Positions 1-6,416 of a DNA stretch of 8,967 nucleotides are shown one piece after another (position 1 is the first letter of the stretch; each line of letters begins with the position of its first letter). The stretch is from the NCBI GenBank assembly GCA_014729935.1, contig WJJB01000161.1, positions 1 to 8,967 on the forward strand. Reading direction: 5' to 3'. A program made the translations under genes and the position numbers. The notes under the pieces were generated by a model. That model saw only the letters and a program-made list of their open reading frames with translations, searched no databases and was not told the DNA's origin. This DNA comes from Candidatus Bathyarchaeota archaeon. GTDB taxonomy: Archaea > Asgardarchaeota > Lokiarchaeia > Sigyniarchaeales > Sigyniarchaeaceae.

Positions 1-242
1 GTCATTGATCCTGCGCACGATGAAGGGCATTGTTGAATAATCGCTGCATTGCACTATATTCATATTTTTCCCTTGCATGCGAGCTGAAATGATCTTTTAG
101 AACATCCATGGAAAAAAGGGAGAACCTGCTGGAACGCCTTCGATCCCGGGCGGGATACTTGCTCCCATTCACGTTTTTTTAACGGGAGGTCATGGCTTCG
201 AAGGAAGTTGCAAGCAGGCACGGGGAATCACGGGAAGGATGG
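1..242. other. Left-edge stretch without a confident gene
   Basis: Nothing here is a secure gene. On the minus strand a 56-codon frame (GTG at 172 to TGA at 2-4) is open; its second half, from ATG at 107-109, reads as a plausible 35-residue hydrophilic peptide, but neither start has a ribosome-binding site. On the plus strand one frame ends with TAA at 38-40 and could be the last dozen codons of a gene entering from the left. ATCCC and GGGAT form an inverted repeat at 143-156, followed by a run of seven T at 174-180, which could serve as a plus-strand terminator. All of these are weak. Confidence 0.3.
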
Positions 243-380
243 TCATCCAGGTGAACCCCCGTTAAAGGTTTCGGTATTTCCAAGCAAGAACAGCACGATG
301 CTCAAGACGACGATGGAAATGACGATCATCACGCTAATGCTAACAATCAAGCGTTTCTTCCGTGGGTCTTGGTCTTCCAT
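243..380 (-). CDS. Small single-pass membrane peptide, hypothetical
   Basis: This is a predicted 45-residue peptide of unknown function. An acidic N-terminal tip (MEDQ) is followed by a basic patch (RKKR at about residues 8-11), then roughly 22 uninterrupted hydrophobic residues rich in Ile, Val and Leu, then a short polar tail. That pattern suggests one membrane span with the N-terminus in the cytoplasm by the positive-inside rule. The start was chosen because GGTG lies 7 bases before the ATG, matching archaeal Shine-Dalgarno sites. The same frame stays open upstream as far as 716, into antisense of the next gene, and an upstream ATG at 597-599 would give a 119-residue tail-anchored protein, but that start lacks a ribosome-binding site. 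It could also be the anchor remnant of a truncated surface protein. I recognise no family. Confidence 0.4.
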   Translation of the reverse strand: MEDQDPRKKRLIVSISVMIVISIVVLSIVLFLLGNTETFNGGSPG

Positions 381-648
381 GGTTTGACACCAATCACTTG
401 CGAGATTCAATCGCATCAAAGACAATGACGTGCAGGTATTTATTTTTACCAAGGTGAAATAATATTCATCCTGCAGGTTTACTTGTTCCCAGCTCAAAAG
501 GTGCCAATGGGCGAGAAAGATTTTCCCGTGATAAGGGGATGCATCACCGCCATGGTGGTTCGGATGCTCGCTTGGGGAAAACACGGGAACTTGATACATG
601 ACGATGACAGGAAAGGTATTGATAACAACTGGAAATGGTGAATAGCAC
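381..648. other. Upstream region of the acyl-CoA synthetase gene
   Basis: No confident gene is seen. On the plus strand a 44-codon frame starts at ATG 507, with GGTG only 3 bases upstream, and stops at 639-641, overlapping the ribosome-binding site of the following gene; if translated it could be a leader peptide coupled to that gene. On the minus strand the frame of the small membrane peptide is open through the whole stretch. I found no convincing TATA box for the gene that starts at 649. Confidence 0.3.
637..641 (+). promoter_or_regulatory. Ribosome-binding site GGTGA for the synthetase gene
   Basis: GGTGA ends 7 bases before the ATG at 649 and matches the archaeal anti-Shine-Dalgarno sequence. 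It supports the 649 start over the in-frame ATGs at 664 and 679, where the best match is either too close to the codon or absent. Confidence 0.55.
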
Positions 649-2358
649 ATGAAAACGAAGGAAATGGATAGGCAATGCATGGAAAAAGCAAAGGAACTCG
701 AACGGTACCCGCGCATGTTCGATTGGGTGGATCATTGGGCCCGAGAGCAGCCCGACGGTCTTGCCATGATAGAGTATAACACGGGAGAAGAAATCACTTG
801 GAAGGATTTCGCGACGAAAACGAAGGCTTTTGCAGCCAAGTTACTTTACATGGGTATTAAAAAAGGAGACGTGGTTGCCACCACGTTGGTGCTATTGAAG
901 GAACACGTATACCTCATGTATGCGTGCAACAGGATAGGTGCGATGGTTGCACCCTTGGATCCACGGTTGAAGGTGGAAGAGGTGGATTATTGCTTTTCCA
1001 AGATGAAACCAAAGGCATATTTCTTCCTTGGGCCAACCGAGGCGGGGGATTTCAGCAAGATCGCTGCGGCCATGATGGAAAATCACTCAGGGTATTGCAA
1101 GCACTGGATACAATTCACGGGTGACAAAGCAATCCCCGGTGCTGAACTGGTGACTGATTTTGCCTCCGACATTAAACGGATTTACATCATCCGGGGATTG
1201 ATTCTCAGATCCGTGAATCGCGCGCAGAAGAAAGTGCAGAACCGGGATCCGTGCTTGATCATCTTCACCACCGGTAGTACAGGCAAGCCAAAACCCGCGC
1301 TCCTTTGCCACGAGGCGATCCTCGTCCAAAACATCGGGTTGAGTGTTGGTTTTGGATTGAAAACTGACGACAGGATGCTGGTAAATTTGCCACCGAGTCA
1401 CGTTGGATGCGTCACGGAACAGCTTGCAACGACCATTTACGGCGGTGGCACATCAATCCTCCTCCACATTTTCAAGCCGGACCAATCGCTTGATGCCGTT
1501 CAAAAGTACAAGGCAACGGTGATAGGGCAAATACCTGCATTGTTCAACATGGAATGGCGCCTGCCGAATTATGAGGAATATGACCTGAGCTCGCTCCGGT
1601 TTGCATTGTATGGCGGACAATCGGTCCCCAGGGAATTCTTGGTTCGCTTGAAGGAGATGGCACCATACGCTGGCACGGGGTTGGGTTTAACGGAAACAGC
1701 AGGATTTGTCACGTACACACCGTGGGAAGCTAGCGTTGATGAGATTCTGGAAAGCGTGGGGTATGATAGCCCGCTTTACCCAATTTCAATCCGTGAACCC
1801 ATGAAAGCGGATGGATATGCAGGAGCCGAAAAACCAGAAGGAGAAGTGGGTGAAATATGTTTCAGCGGGCCGCAAAATTTCAGCGGGTACCTCAATGACC
1901 CCGAGAATACTGCCAAGACCTTAAGCAAGGATGGCTTCATCTATACTGGCGATCTTGGATCGTATGACGAGAAGGGGCTTCACTTCGCTGGAAGAGCCAA
2001 GTTCGTCATCAAGCCGAAAGGATACCAAGTATACCCGCCAGCGATAGAAGATTTCCTCATGACGAAGCTTCGGGACAAGATTAGTTCCATTGCCATCGTA
2101 GGAGCAGAGCATGATGTTTTTTCCGAGGGTATTGTAGCTTATATCGAGAAAAAGCCTGGTGTTGATGTGAGCATTGATGACGTGATGGCTGCCGCCAAGG
2201 ACATGGCTGCTTACAAGCGACCCAATCACGTGGTGATCTTGGAAGAAGGCGAGATACCCCTTAACCGGGTGGCAAAGACCGATTACAAGGCACTTGGCAA
2301 GATGGCTGAAGAAGAAGTAGACAGGCTCAGGAAGGAAGGCGGCTGGGACGCCAACTAA
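649..2358 (+). CDS. AMP-dependent acyl-CoA synthetase/ligase family protein
   Basis: This is a class I adenylate-forming enzyme (ANL superfamily) of 569 residues, a normal length. Such enzymes activate a carboxylic acid with ATP to an acyl-AMP and usually transfer it to CoA. The core motifs are present: phosphate-binding loop TTGSTGKPK (207-215), GLTETAG (346-352), YTGD (432-435) with the ribose-binding Asp435, hinge motif GRAKFVIKPKG (448-458), and a C-terminal PLNRVAK (537-543) supplying the expected catalytic Lys543. The hinge motif has Pro-Lys-Gly where many family members have Gly-Gly or Ser-Gly, which marks a distinct subfamily; from memory similar proteins occur in anaerobic bacteria, so transfer is possible. 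No signal peptide or membrane segment is seen, so it is probably cytosolic. The substrate cannot be read from the sequence; a medium- or long-chain fatty or aromatic acid is a guess. The gene stands alone and converges with the next one. Confidence 0.9.
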   Translation: MKTKEMDRQCMEKAKELERYPRMFDWVDHWAREQPDGLAMIEYNTGEEITWKDFATKTKAFAAKLLYMGIKKGDVVATTLVLLKEHVYLMYACNRIGAMVAPLDPRLKVEEVDYCFSKMKPKAYFFLGPTEAGDFSKIAAAMMENHSGYCKHWIQFTGDKAIPGAELVTDFASDIKRIYIIRGLILRSVNRAQKKVQNRDPCLIIFTTGSTGKPKPALLCHEAILVQNIGLSVGFGLKTDDRMLVNLPPSHVGCVTEQLATTIYGGGTSILLHIFKPDQSLDAVQKYKATVIGQIPALFNMEWRLPNYEEYDLSSLRFALYGGQSVPREFLVRLKEMAPYAGTGLGLTETAGFVTYTPWEASVDEILESVGYDSPLYPISIREPMKADGYAGAEKPEGEVGEICFSGPQNFSGYLNDPENTAKTLSKDGFIYTGDLGSYDEKGLHFAGRAKFVIKPKGYQVYPPAIEDFLMTKLRDKISSIAIVGAEHDVFSEGIVAYIEKKPGVDVSIDDVMAAAKDMAAYKRPNHVVILEEGEIPLNRVAKTDYKALGKMAEEEVDRLRKEGGWDAN

Positions 2359-2359
2359 A

Positions 2360-2397
2360 CAAGGTAAATGGTACCACCATCCATCTACCGCGCCTTG
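2360..2397. terminator. Possible bidirectional terminator hairpin between convergent genes
   Basis: The short gap between the convergent stops and the very end of the minus-strand gene can fold as nested complementary arms: CAAGG (2360-2364) with CCTTG (2393-2397), and an inner ATGGT (2368-2372) with ACCAT (2376-2380) around a 3-base loop. There is no adjacent T-run, and archaeal termination usually depends on U-tracts, so this is tentative. Confidence 0.3.
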
Positions 2398-3755
2398 GTG
2401 TATACCCTAAATATTTCCTTTTTTACAACCAATCCTTCCCACGCTACGGCAGATAAGATCGCCACCGTCCATATCACCGCGTAGTAGATGGCAAAGTAGA
2501 TTTCAGCCTTCACGGTGTACGGTCCCGTGACCAGGAAACCCAGGCAAACTTGCACGATGGCAACGAAAAACCACAAGAGCAGGTGATTGTCCATGGGTTC
2601 GAGGAAACGCACCACATCTTTTTTCCTTCTTTTCAGCAATAGCATCTTCCTTACCAGGTGCAGGATGAGGGGTATCGTGAACGCTATCGCACCCACCAAG
2701 GATATGGGAATGCTATTCAACGACGGGGAAACAACTGGATCTGGATAAGCTTTTAGGATCCCGATGAATCCCCCGATTCCCGAATACACGGACCACGAGA
2801 GACCGATCATCAATCCCGTGTTCAAGCCAATCAATTTTGCCGAGCCTCGGGAATGCAATGAATCACGTTCCAAATTTGGCTTGTTTGCAACGGAGAATGC
2901 AATGGCATAGGCGAGCCCGATGCTAAAGCCCGCCGAAGACTCCCAGCATCTCCACCAGTTGATGGATATACTTGGATACCAATCATCCATGAATTGCCAA
3001 AACTGGTTAATGCACCATAACAATCCCGTCACCATGCCAACGATGAGGATGAGTTTCACGCTCCGCCAGTCCTTCCGGTACACCTCGTATGCCAAAAAAC
3101 CGAGATATGCACCCATGAACAGCATTGAAATGTGATTGTGATGAAACGCGTCCCCGCATTCCGGGCATGCTACTGGATCGCCAAATGGTGCAACGCCATA
3201 ATACGGAACGAATAATGAGGTGAATGAGTGAAAGAGCAAGGCTGCTATTCCAATACCCGCACCACCGCATGATAACCGCAGGATCCAATCCCTTGGCTTC
3301 ATTTTATGCTTGGAATGGGTCCATGCTAGAAGCACGGCACCCATGCCTGCCCATGGAACGGCTGCCACGAACCACCACGTGTATCCCCATGCTGGATGAA
3401 TGGGATATATAACCTGGGGTGATGCCCACCTTACAATGAACCTTCCTTGGACCCAGTTCCCCCATTGTGACCAACCATGCATCCCACCGATTCCTATGCC
3501 TGCTATCAATGCAAAGATCACCCATCCCGAACGGTACCAGTAGCCCTGCCGTTCCTTCCTTTCAGCGGATAGGAAGAACCACGCACTAGCAATCAATGTT
3601 CCTGCAAAGATGCAACCAGGCACCGCTCCATATCCAGATTGACCCCGTATCGCCCACCCGAAGGACGCTACAAGGGGTAAAATAAAATAAGGGAGCACCT
3701 TTTCCATGCACCCTTCAAGCCATGATTCCTGATCTATGGAATGTTGCTTCGTCAT
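2385..3755 (-). CDS. Polytopic membrane protein, about 12 transmembrane segments, function unknown
   Basis: This is a 456-residue integral membrane protein of unknown function. I count about 12 hydrophobic segments (near residues 22-38, 44-63, 78-95, 123-145, 160-186, 209-227, 233-255, 274-291, 308-334, 351-369, 393-412, 420-445). Basic loops (ERKER, HSKHKMK, YRKDWR, KRRKK and the C-terminal KK) all fall on one side, giving a consistent topology with both ends in the cytoplasm. The external loop between segments 5 and 6 carries CPEC (Cys197, Cys200) followed by HHNH (205-208), a possible metal or haem site. The protein is very rich in tryptophan, about 25 residues. The N-terminal GWAIRGQSG and the GIGGMHGW stretch resemble an uncharacterised family I recall from Planctomycetes and Bacteroidetes, but this is from memory only. 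A TATA-like element close to the ATG suggests a very short leader. A transporter or a membrane enzyme are both possible. Confidence 0.8.
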   Translation of the reverse strand: MTKQHSIDQESWLEGCMEKVLPYFILPLVASFGWAIRGQSGYGAVPGCIFAGTLIASAWFFLSAERKERQGYWYRSGWVIFALIAGIGIGGMHGWSQWGNWVQGRFIVRWASPQVIYPIHPAWGYTWWFVAAVPWAGMGAVLLAWTHSKHKMKPRDWILRLSCGGAGIGIAALLFHSFTSLFVPYYGVAPFGDPVACPECGDAFHHNHISMLFMGAYLGFLAYEVYRKDWRSVKLILIVGMVTGLLWCINQFWQFMDDWYPSISINWWRCWESSAGFSIGLAYAIAFSVANKPNLERDSLHSRGSAKLIGLNTGLMIGLSWSVYSGIGGFIGILKAYPDPVVSPSLNSIPISLVGAIAFTIPLILHLVRKMLLLKRRKKDVVRFLEPMDNHLLLWFFVAIVQVCLGFLVTGPYTVKAEIYFAIYYAVIWTVAILSAVAWEGLVVKKEIFRVYTKAR

Positions 3756-3782
3756 GGGTAATTGGTTACGATACGTGAGTGG

Positions 3783-3789
3783 TTTTAAG
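3783..3789 (-). promoter_or_regulatory. Candidate TATA box for the polytopic membrane protein gene
   Basis: On the minus strand CTTAAAA lies about 30 bases before the ATG at 3755. Archaeal transcription starts roughly 25 bases after the TATA centre, so the mRNA would begin within a few bases of the start codon. This fits the absence of any Shine-Dalgarno match upstream of the gene. Confidence 0.4.
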
Positions 3790-3906
3790 TGTTTTTTCAG
3801 AATTCATGTGATTTGATGGGTCCTGCCATGTCAACCCCGGACGATCTTGCCCCCCCAGACACGCCGCCTCAGTGTTGGTTTCTTGACCGGGCGATCGAAA
3901 AAGTAA

Positions 3907-3919
3907 AATTGCAGCAATT
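3907..3919. promoter_or_regulatory. Perfect 13-bp palindrome in the divergent promoter region, candidate operator
   Basis: AATTGC-A-GCAATT is perfectly symmetric and lies 61 bases before the Rieske start codon, directly after an A/T-rich run (AAAGTAAAATT) that could be the TATA element of the Rieske-Alba unit. The position over a likely promoter suggests a binding site for a dimeric regulator. No regulator gene is recognisable nearby. Confidence 0.35.
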
Positions 3920-3980
3920 CCAAGAATAAGAAGCCCACGTTGCACGGCGAGCGCGGGAGCAATGAACCGGCGTGAATTAA

Positions 3981-4310
3981 ATGGGAAAAACAAGGATTGC
4001 TTCTATGGATGATTTAGAAAAACAAGGACGGCTTGCCGTGAGTGTTAATGGGGTTGAAGTCATGCTCGTTCTCGTGGAGGAGAAGGTCCACGCGATAAAC
4101 CGCTATTGCCCGCACGCGGGCCAAGATCTCATGGAGGCTCGCTTGGAAGGTACGAGCGTGGTCTGCTCCCGGCACGAGGGAACCTTCAGTTTGGAAACTG
4201 GTAAATTCATTGACAACGGATATGTCTCACCCCTCCTTGCCAAGAACATAAAAGACGCCATGGTACATGACATTTCCGTTGAAGACGGTTGGATCTTCAT
4301 TCACAATTAA
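3981..4310 (+). CDS. Rieske-type [2Fe-2S] ferredoxin
   Basis: This is a small, soluble Rieske iron-sulfur protein of 109 residues, the usual length for Rieske ferredoxins that carry electrons to oxygenases or reductases. Both cluster-binding boxes are intact: Cys43-Pro-His45 followed by AGQDL, and Cys62-Ser-Arg-His65 followed by EGTF. The spacing of 16 residues between His45 and Cys62 is typical. There is no signal peptide or membrane anchor, which argues against a bc-complex subunit and for a cytosolic electron carrier. The start is fixed by an in-frame TAA immediately upstream of ATG 3981; GTGA at 3972-3975 is a modest ribosome-binding site. It is followed after one codon by the Alba gene, almost certainly on the same transcript. 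No partner oxygenase or reductase lies in the window, so the redox partner is unknown. Confidence 0.9.
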   Translation: MGKTRIASMDDLEKQGRLAVSVNGVEVMLVLVEEKVHAINRYCPHAGQDLMEARLEGTSVVCSRHEGTFSLETGKFIDNGYVSPLLAKNIKDAMVHDISVEDGWIFIHN

Positions 4311-4313
4311 AGG

Positions 4314-4604
4314 GTGTGCATTCTGGGAGCTAAAAAGGACAATAACCTGTATATAGGAAAGCGGTCAACACATAGTTATGTACTGGCTGCCATGATGGTC
4401 TTGAACGAGCATGACACGTGCGTGATAAAAGCAAGGGGACGAGCCATTAGCCATGCAGTCGACGTGGCAGAGGTACTCAGGAACCGTTTCATGAAAAATC
4501 TGAAAGTAGCAGATATCCAAATCGGTACCGAAGTTTTAACAGGTCGTAACGGCAAGGAAACAAATGTTCCATTCATCGAGATTACGGTAGGAAAGGATTC
4601 GTGA
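4314..4604 (+). CDS. albA: Alba DNA/RNA-binding chromatin protein
   Basis: Alba is an abundant archaeal dimeric protein that coats DNA and also binds RNA. At about 96 residues this matches the family length. Landmarks are the IGKR segment (14-17), whose Lys16-Arg17 corresponds to the DNA-contacting Lys pair of Sulfolobus Alba (a known acetylation site), followed by a helix starting SYVLAAMM, and the strongly conserved ARGRAISHAVDVAEVLRNRF-like core at about residues 40-59, ending in a PFIEITV strand. The start codon is GTG at 4314; it has AAAGG directly abutting it rather than at proper spacing, so translation may be coupled to termination of the Rieske gene 4 bases upstream, or begin at a non-standard codon a little later after GGGTG. 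The gene lies in the same frame as the Rieske gene. Pairing a Rieske protein with Alba is unusual. Confidence 0.92.
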   Translation: MCILGAKKDNNLYIGKRSTHSYVLAAMMVLNEHDTCVIKARGRAISHAVDVAEVLRNRFMKNLKVADIQIGTEVLTGRNGKETNVPFIEITVGKDS

Positions 4605-4697
4605 ATCGGGCGTGGTGGTTTCTTGTGAAAAAATGTGCCAATATTCCGCCAGAAAGCAAACACAGGTAGGTTTAATCAAGGGCGCGGCAATTTCACT

Positions 4698-6218
4698 TCA
4701 TCCAGGAAACTCCTTCTGAATCTGCTTTGCCTCATCAAGAAGGTGCTTTAGAGCCACCGTGTCGTCTTTAAAGAAGGCCCTGGTGAGACGCTCCTTGATC
4801 AGTTTGACTTGTTTCAAGATCCCGGTATATTTTTCGATGATGCGCCTGGACAGCTCCTCCAAGTTCCCGTATACCTTCTTCAGGTAGTTGAAATCAGAAA
4901 GCAAGGAATCCTCAACCGTGTCCTTATATTTTTCGTTCAACTGGTCGATCCATGTACTAGCTTCACTTGCGAGAGGTGCCAACCTTGACATGTCTCCCTT
5001 CTTGACAACATCTTCGAGAAGCCCCTTCTTTCCCTTCACGAATTTCTTGAAGAAATCATGGATTTCATCCCGGAAGGTAGTAAGTTTCACGCCGGAATTC
5101 GTGAAGAGAATCAACGTGAAGCCCTCATGGTCGAACACGCTCATGTCAAAATGATCTCCCCTCAGGTGGAAATCATCATCCCCTATCAGGCTGATCTCCT
5201 TCGAAAAATCTCGCAAGGCGGAGAGGAACATCGGGATGAGGTGGATATCGTATTGTTTTTGCGATACCTCGTTTTGCACGAACATTTCCTTGAAAACGCC
5301 TTCTTCAGCTTCAGATACCACCAATGTTCTTCCAAGATTATCGCACATCAGCAAGCCAATGAATGGATAATCGATGTCACCCGGGCCGTGCAGCTGGAGA
5401 CGGTTGGTGTCAATCCCTTTCAGATCATCCAAGGAAAAGCTGGAAATCACGCTATTGATGTATTGCTTGCCTTGTGGCAAGATCTCGAGCATTTCCTTGC
5501 CATCCTCCTCCCGTATCTTGAGAAATCCCCGCTCGATCAACCGTCCCACCGACAAGGTGAATTCCTGCAAGCCATCCTGTAATTGTGCCATGGGCACACC
5601 ATCCTTATCTCTTAAGAAACTGAGCAAGATGATGGCATCCTTCAAGAAGCTGAAATCGACATTCTTGAACAACAATTCCTTTCCTATCATCTCTTGAAGC
5701 AAGTCGATGAAAATCTTCAGGGTCGCCAAGTAAAGGGGCCTGGCGACGCTGGAAAAATGCACCCGTAGATCTCGAACGCCATCCAGCCGTTCCCTGTACC
5801 TGCCTTCAAGTTCATCTAACCGTGAAGGCTTCAAGAGATCCACCTTATGCACGAGAAAATACACGAATGCATCCTGGCAAAGACTCCGGCGTGCCGATAG
5901 CACCCGTTCCAATGTTTCTAAATTCATTTCAACCGGTTGGGTTGCATCAACCACGATAAGCAATAGATCGGTCTCGAAAAACACTTCACGCTCATCACTT
6001 TCAAGCCAGCGCTCCAATTCCTGGCCCGATAGATCAAATATACCAATTTCCTCACCGAAATCCACCATGATCGCATCCTTTCCATATGTTGGCTTCACGG
6101 CAAATTCCAGCAGGCGTTGCGCACTCTCACCCTCAAAAAAGATCTTCCTCAAGGTGGTTTTCCCGACTGAAGGTGGACCAATAAGGACAATTTTTTTTCC
6201 CATGAGGCGTATCCTCAT
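4698..6218 (-). CDS. Gtr/Rag-like small GTPase fused to winged-helix and longin/roadblock-like domains
   Basis: This is a 506-residue multidomain GTPase. The N-terminal G domain (about 8-180) has all GTP-binding motifs: P-loop GPPSVGKT (14-21), switch I Thr44 in PTYG, DLSGQE (62-67) with Gln66 at the catalytic position, HKVD (124-127) and SSV (156-158). HKVD in place of NKxD, and LY soon after G5, are hallmarks of the Rag/Gtr family. Residues about 186-255 look like a winged helix-turn-helix (sequence ending RGFLKIREEDGKEMLEI). Residues about 280-395 have the strand-strand-helix-three strands-helix order of longin/roadblock folds, including IPMFLSALRDFSKEI. A charged helical tail (about 396-506) may form a coiled coil. 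The start at 6218 was chosen because GGAAGGT precedes it; an upstream GTG (6275) adds 19 residues but overlaps the likely promoter, and ATG 6203 is also possible. By analogy with Rag GTPases it may act as a nucleotide-dependent scaffold at membranes; that role is inference. Confidence 0.85.
   Translation of the reverse strand: MRIRLMGKKIVLIGPPSVGKTTLRKIFFEGESAQRLLEFAVKPTYGKDAIMVDFGEEIGIFDLSGQELERWLESDEREVFFETDLLLIVVDATQPVEMNLETLERVLSARRSLCQDAFVYFLVHKVDLLKPSRLDELEGRYRERLDGVRDLRVHFSSVARPLYLATLKIFIDLLQEMIGKELLFKNVDFSFLKDAIILLSFLRDKDGVPMAQLQDGLQEFTLSVGRLIERGFLKIREEDGKEMLEILPQGKQYINSVISSFSLDDLKGIDTNRLQLHGPGDIDYPFIGLLMCDNLGRTLVVSEAEEGVFKEMFVQNEVSQKQYDIHLIPMFLSALRDFSKEISLIGDDDFHLRGDHFDMSVFDHEGFTLILFTNSGVKLTTFRDEIHDFFKKFVKGKKGLLEDVVKKGDMSRLAPLASEASTWIDQLNEKYKDTVEDSLLSDFNYLKKVYGNLEELSRRIIEKYTGILKQVKLIKERLTRAFFKDDTVALKHLLDEAKQIQKEFPG
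6202..6218. repeat. Inverted repeat spanning two alternative GTPase start codons
   Basis: Read on the minus strand, ATGAGG, a 5-base loop ATACG, then CCTCAT form a perfect 6-bp stem. The first arm contains the chosen start ATG (6218) and the second arm ends in the next in-frame ATG (6203), so a hairpin in the mRNA would hide both. Confidence 0.4.
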
Positions 6219-6261
6219 GTTACGATTACCTTCCCCCCATAAAAAGGATGCGGGATGCCGT

Positions 6262-6270
6262 GGATATACC
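6262..6270 (-). promoter_or_regulatory. Candidate TATA box for the GTPase gene
   Basis: On the minus strand GGTATATCC sits about 48 bases before the ATG at 6218. Initiation about 25 bases downstream would leave a leader of about 20 bases that keeps the GGAAGGT ribosome-binding site, a geometry that favours the 6218 start over the GTG at 6275. Confidence 0.35.
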
Positions 6271-6380
6271 AGCACTTGAATTCGGTAATAACACGCGATC
6301 GCATTCAGTCTCTTGCTGATTTTGATTTAACCTCAAACCCAATGCTTGAAATGCACCCATTATGATCTTTTCTTGGTAAG

Positions 6381-6396
6381 GCACGGGCTGCCGTGC
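6381..6396 (+). promoter_or_regulatory. Perfect inverted repeat in the leader of the persulfide dioxygenase gene
   Basis: GCACGG (6381-6386), loop GCTG, and CCGTGC (6391-6396) form a perfect 6-bp GC-rich stem ending 20 bases before the start codon and 8 bases before its ribosome-binding site. It could be an operator for a sulfur-responsive regulator or an mRNA hairpin. Its presence also argues that the GTG at 6393 is not the start codon. Confidence 0.4.
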
Positions 6397-6404
6397 AATG
6401 GATT

Positions 6405-6410
6405 GAGGGA
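6405..6410 (+). promoter_or_regulatory. Ribosome-binding site GAGGGA deciding the 6417 start
   Basis: GAGGGA lies 6 bases before ATG 6417, ideal spacing. The longer reading from GTG 6393 would have no such site and would add eight residues not expected at the N-terminus of this family. Confidence 0.6.
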
Positions 6411-6416
6411 ACTCCC

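Noticed and set aside
192..254. Short plus-strand frame after GGGAGGT at 184-190
   Set aside because: It is only 20 codons long, the GGAGGT is one base from the ATG, and the peptide shows nothing recognisable.
3766..3993. 75-codon minus-strand frame in the divergent promoter region with a hydrophobic stretch
   Set aside because: It overlaps the start of the Rieske gene, covers the likely promoters and palindrome, and has no ribosome-binding site.
5058..5582. 174-codon plus-strand frame
   Set aside because: It lies wholly antisense to the GTPase fusion, whose domains are clear, and its translation shows no recognisable motif.
6219..6275. 19-residue N-terminal extension of the GTPase from GTG 6275
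   Set aside because: No ribosome-binding site precedes the GTG, and the extension overlaps a TATA-like element and the ribosome-binding site of the ATG at 6218.
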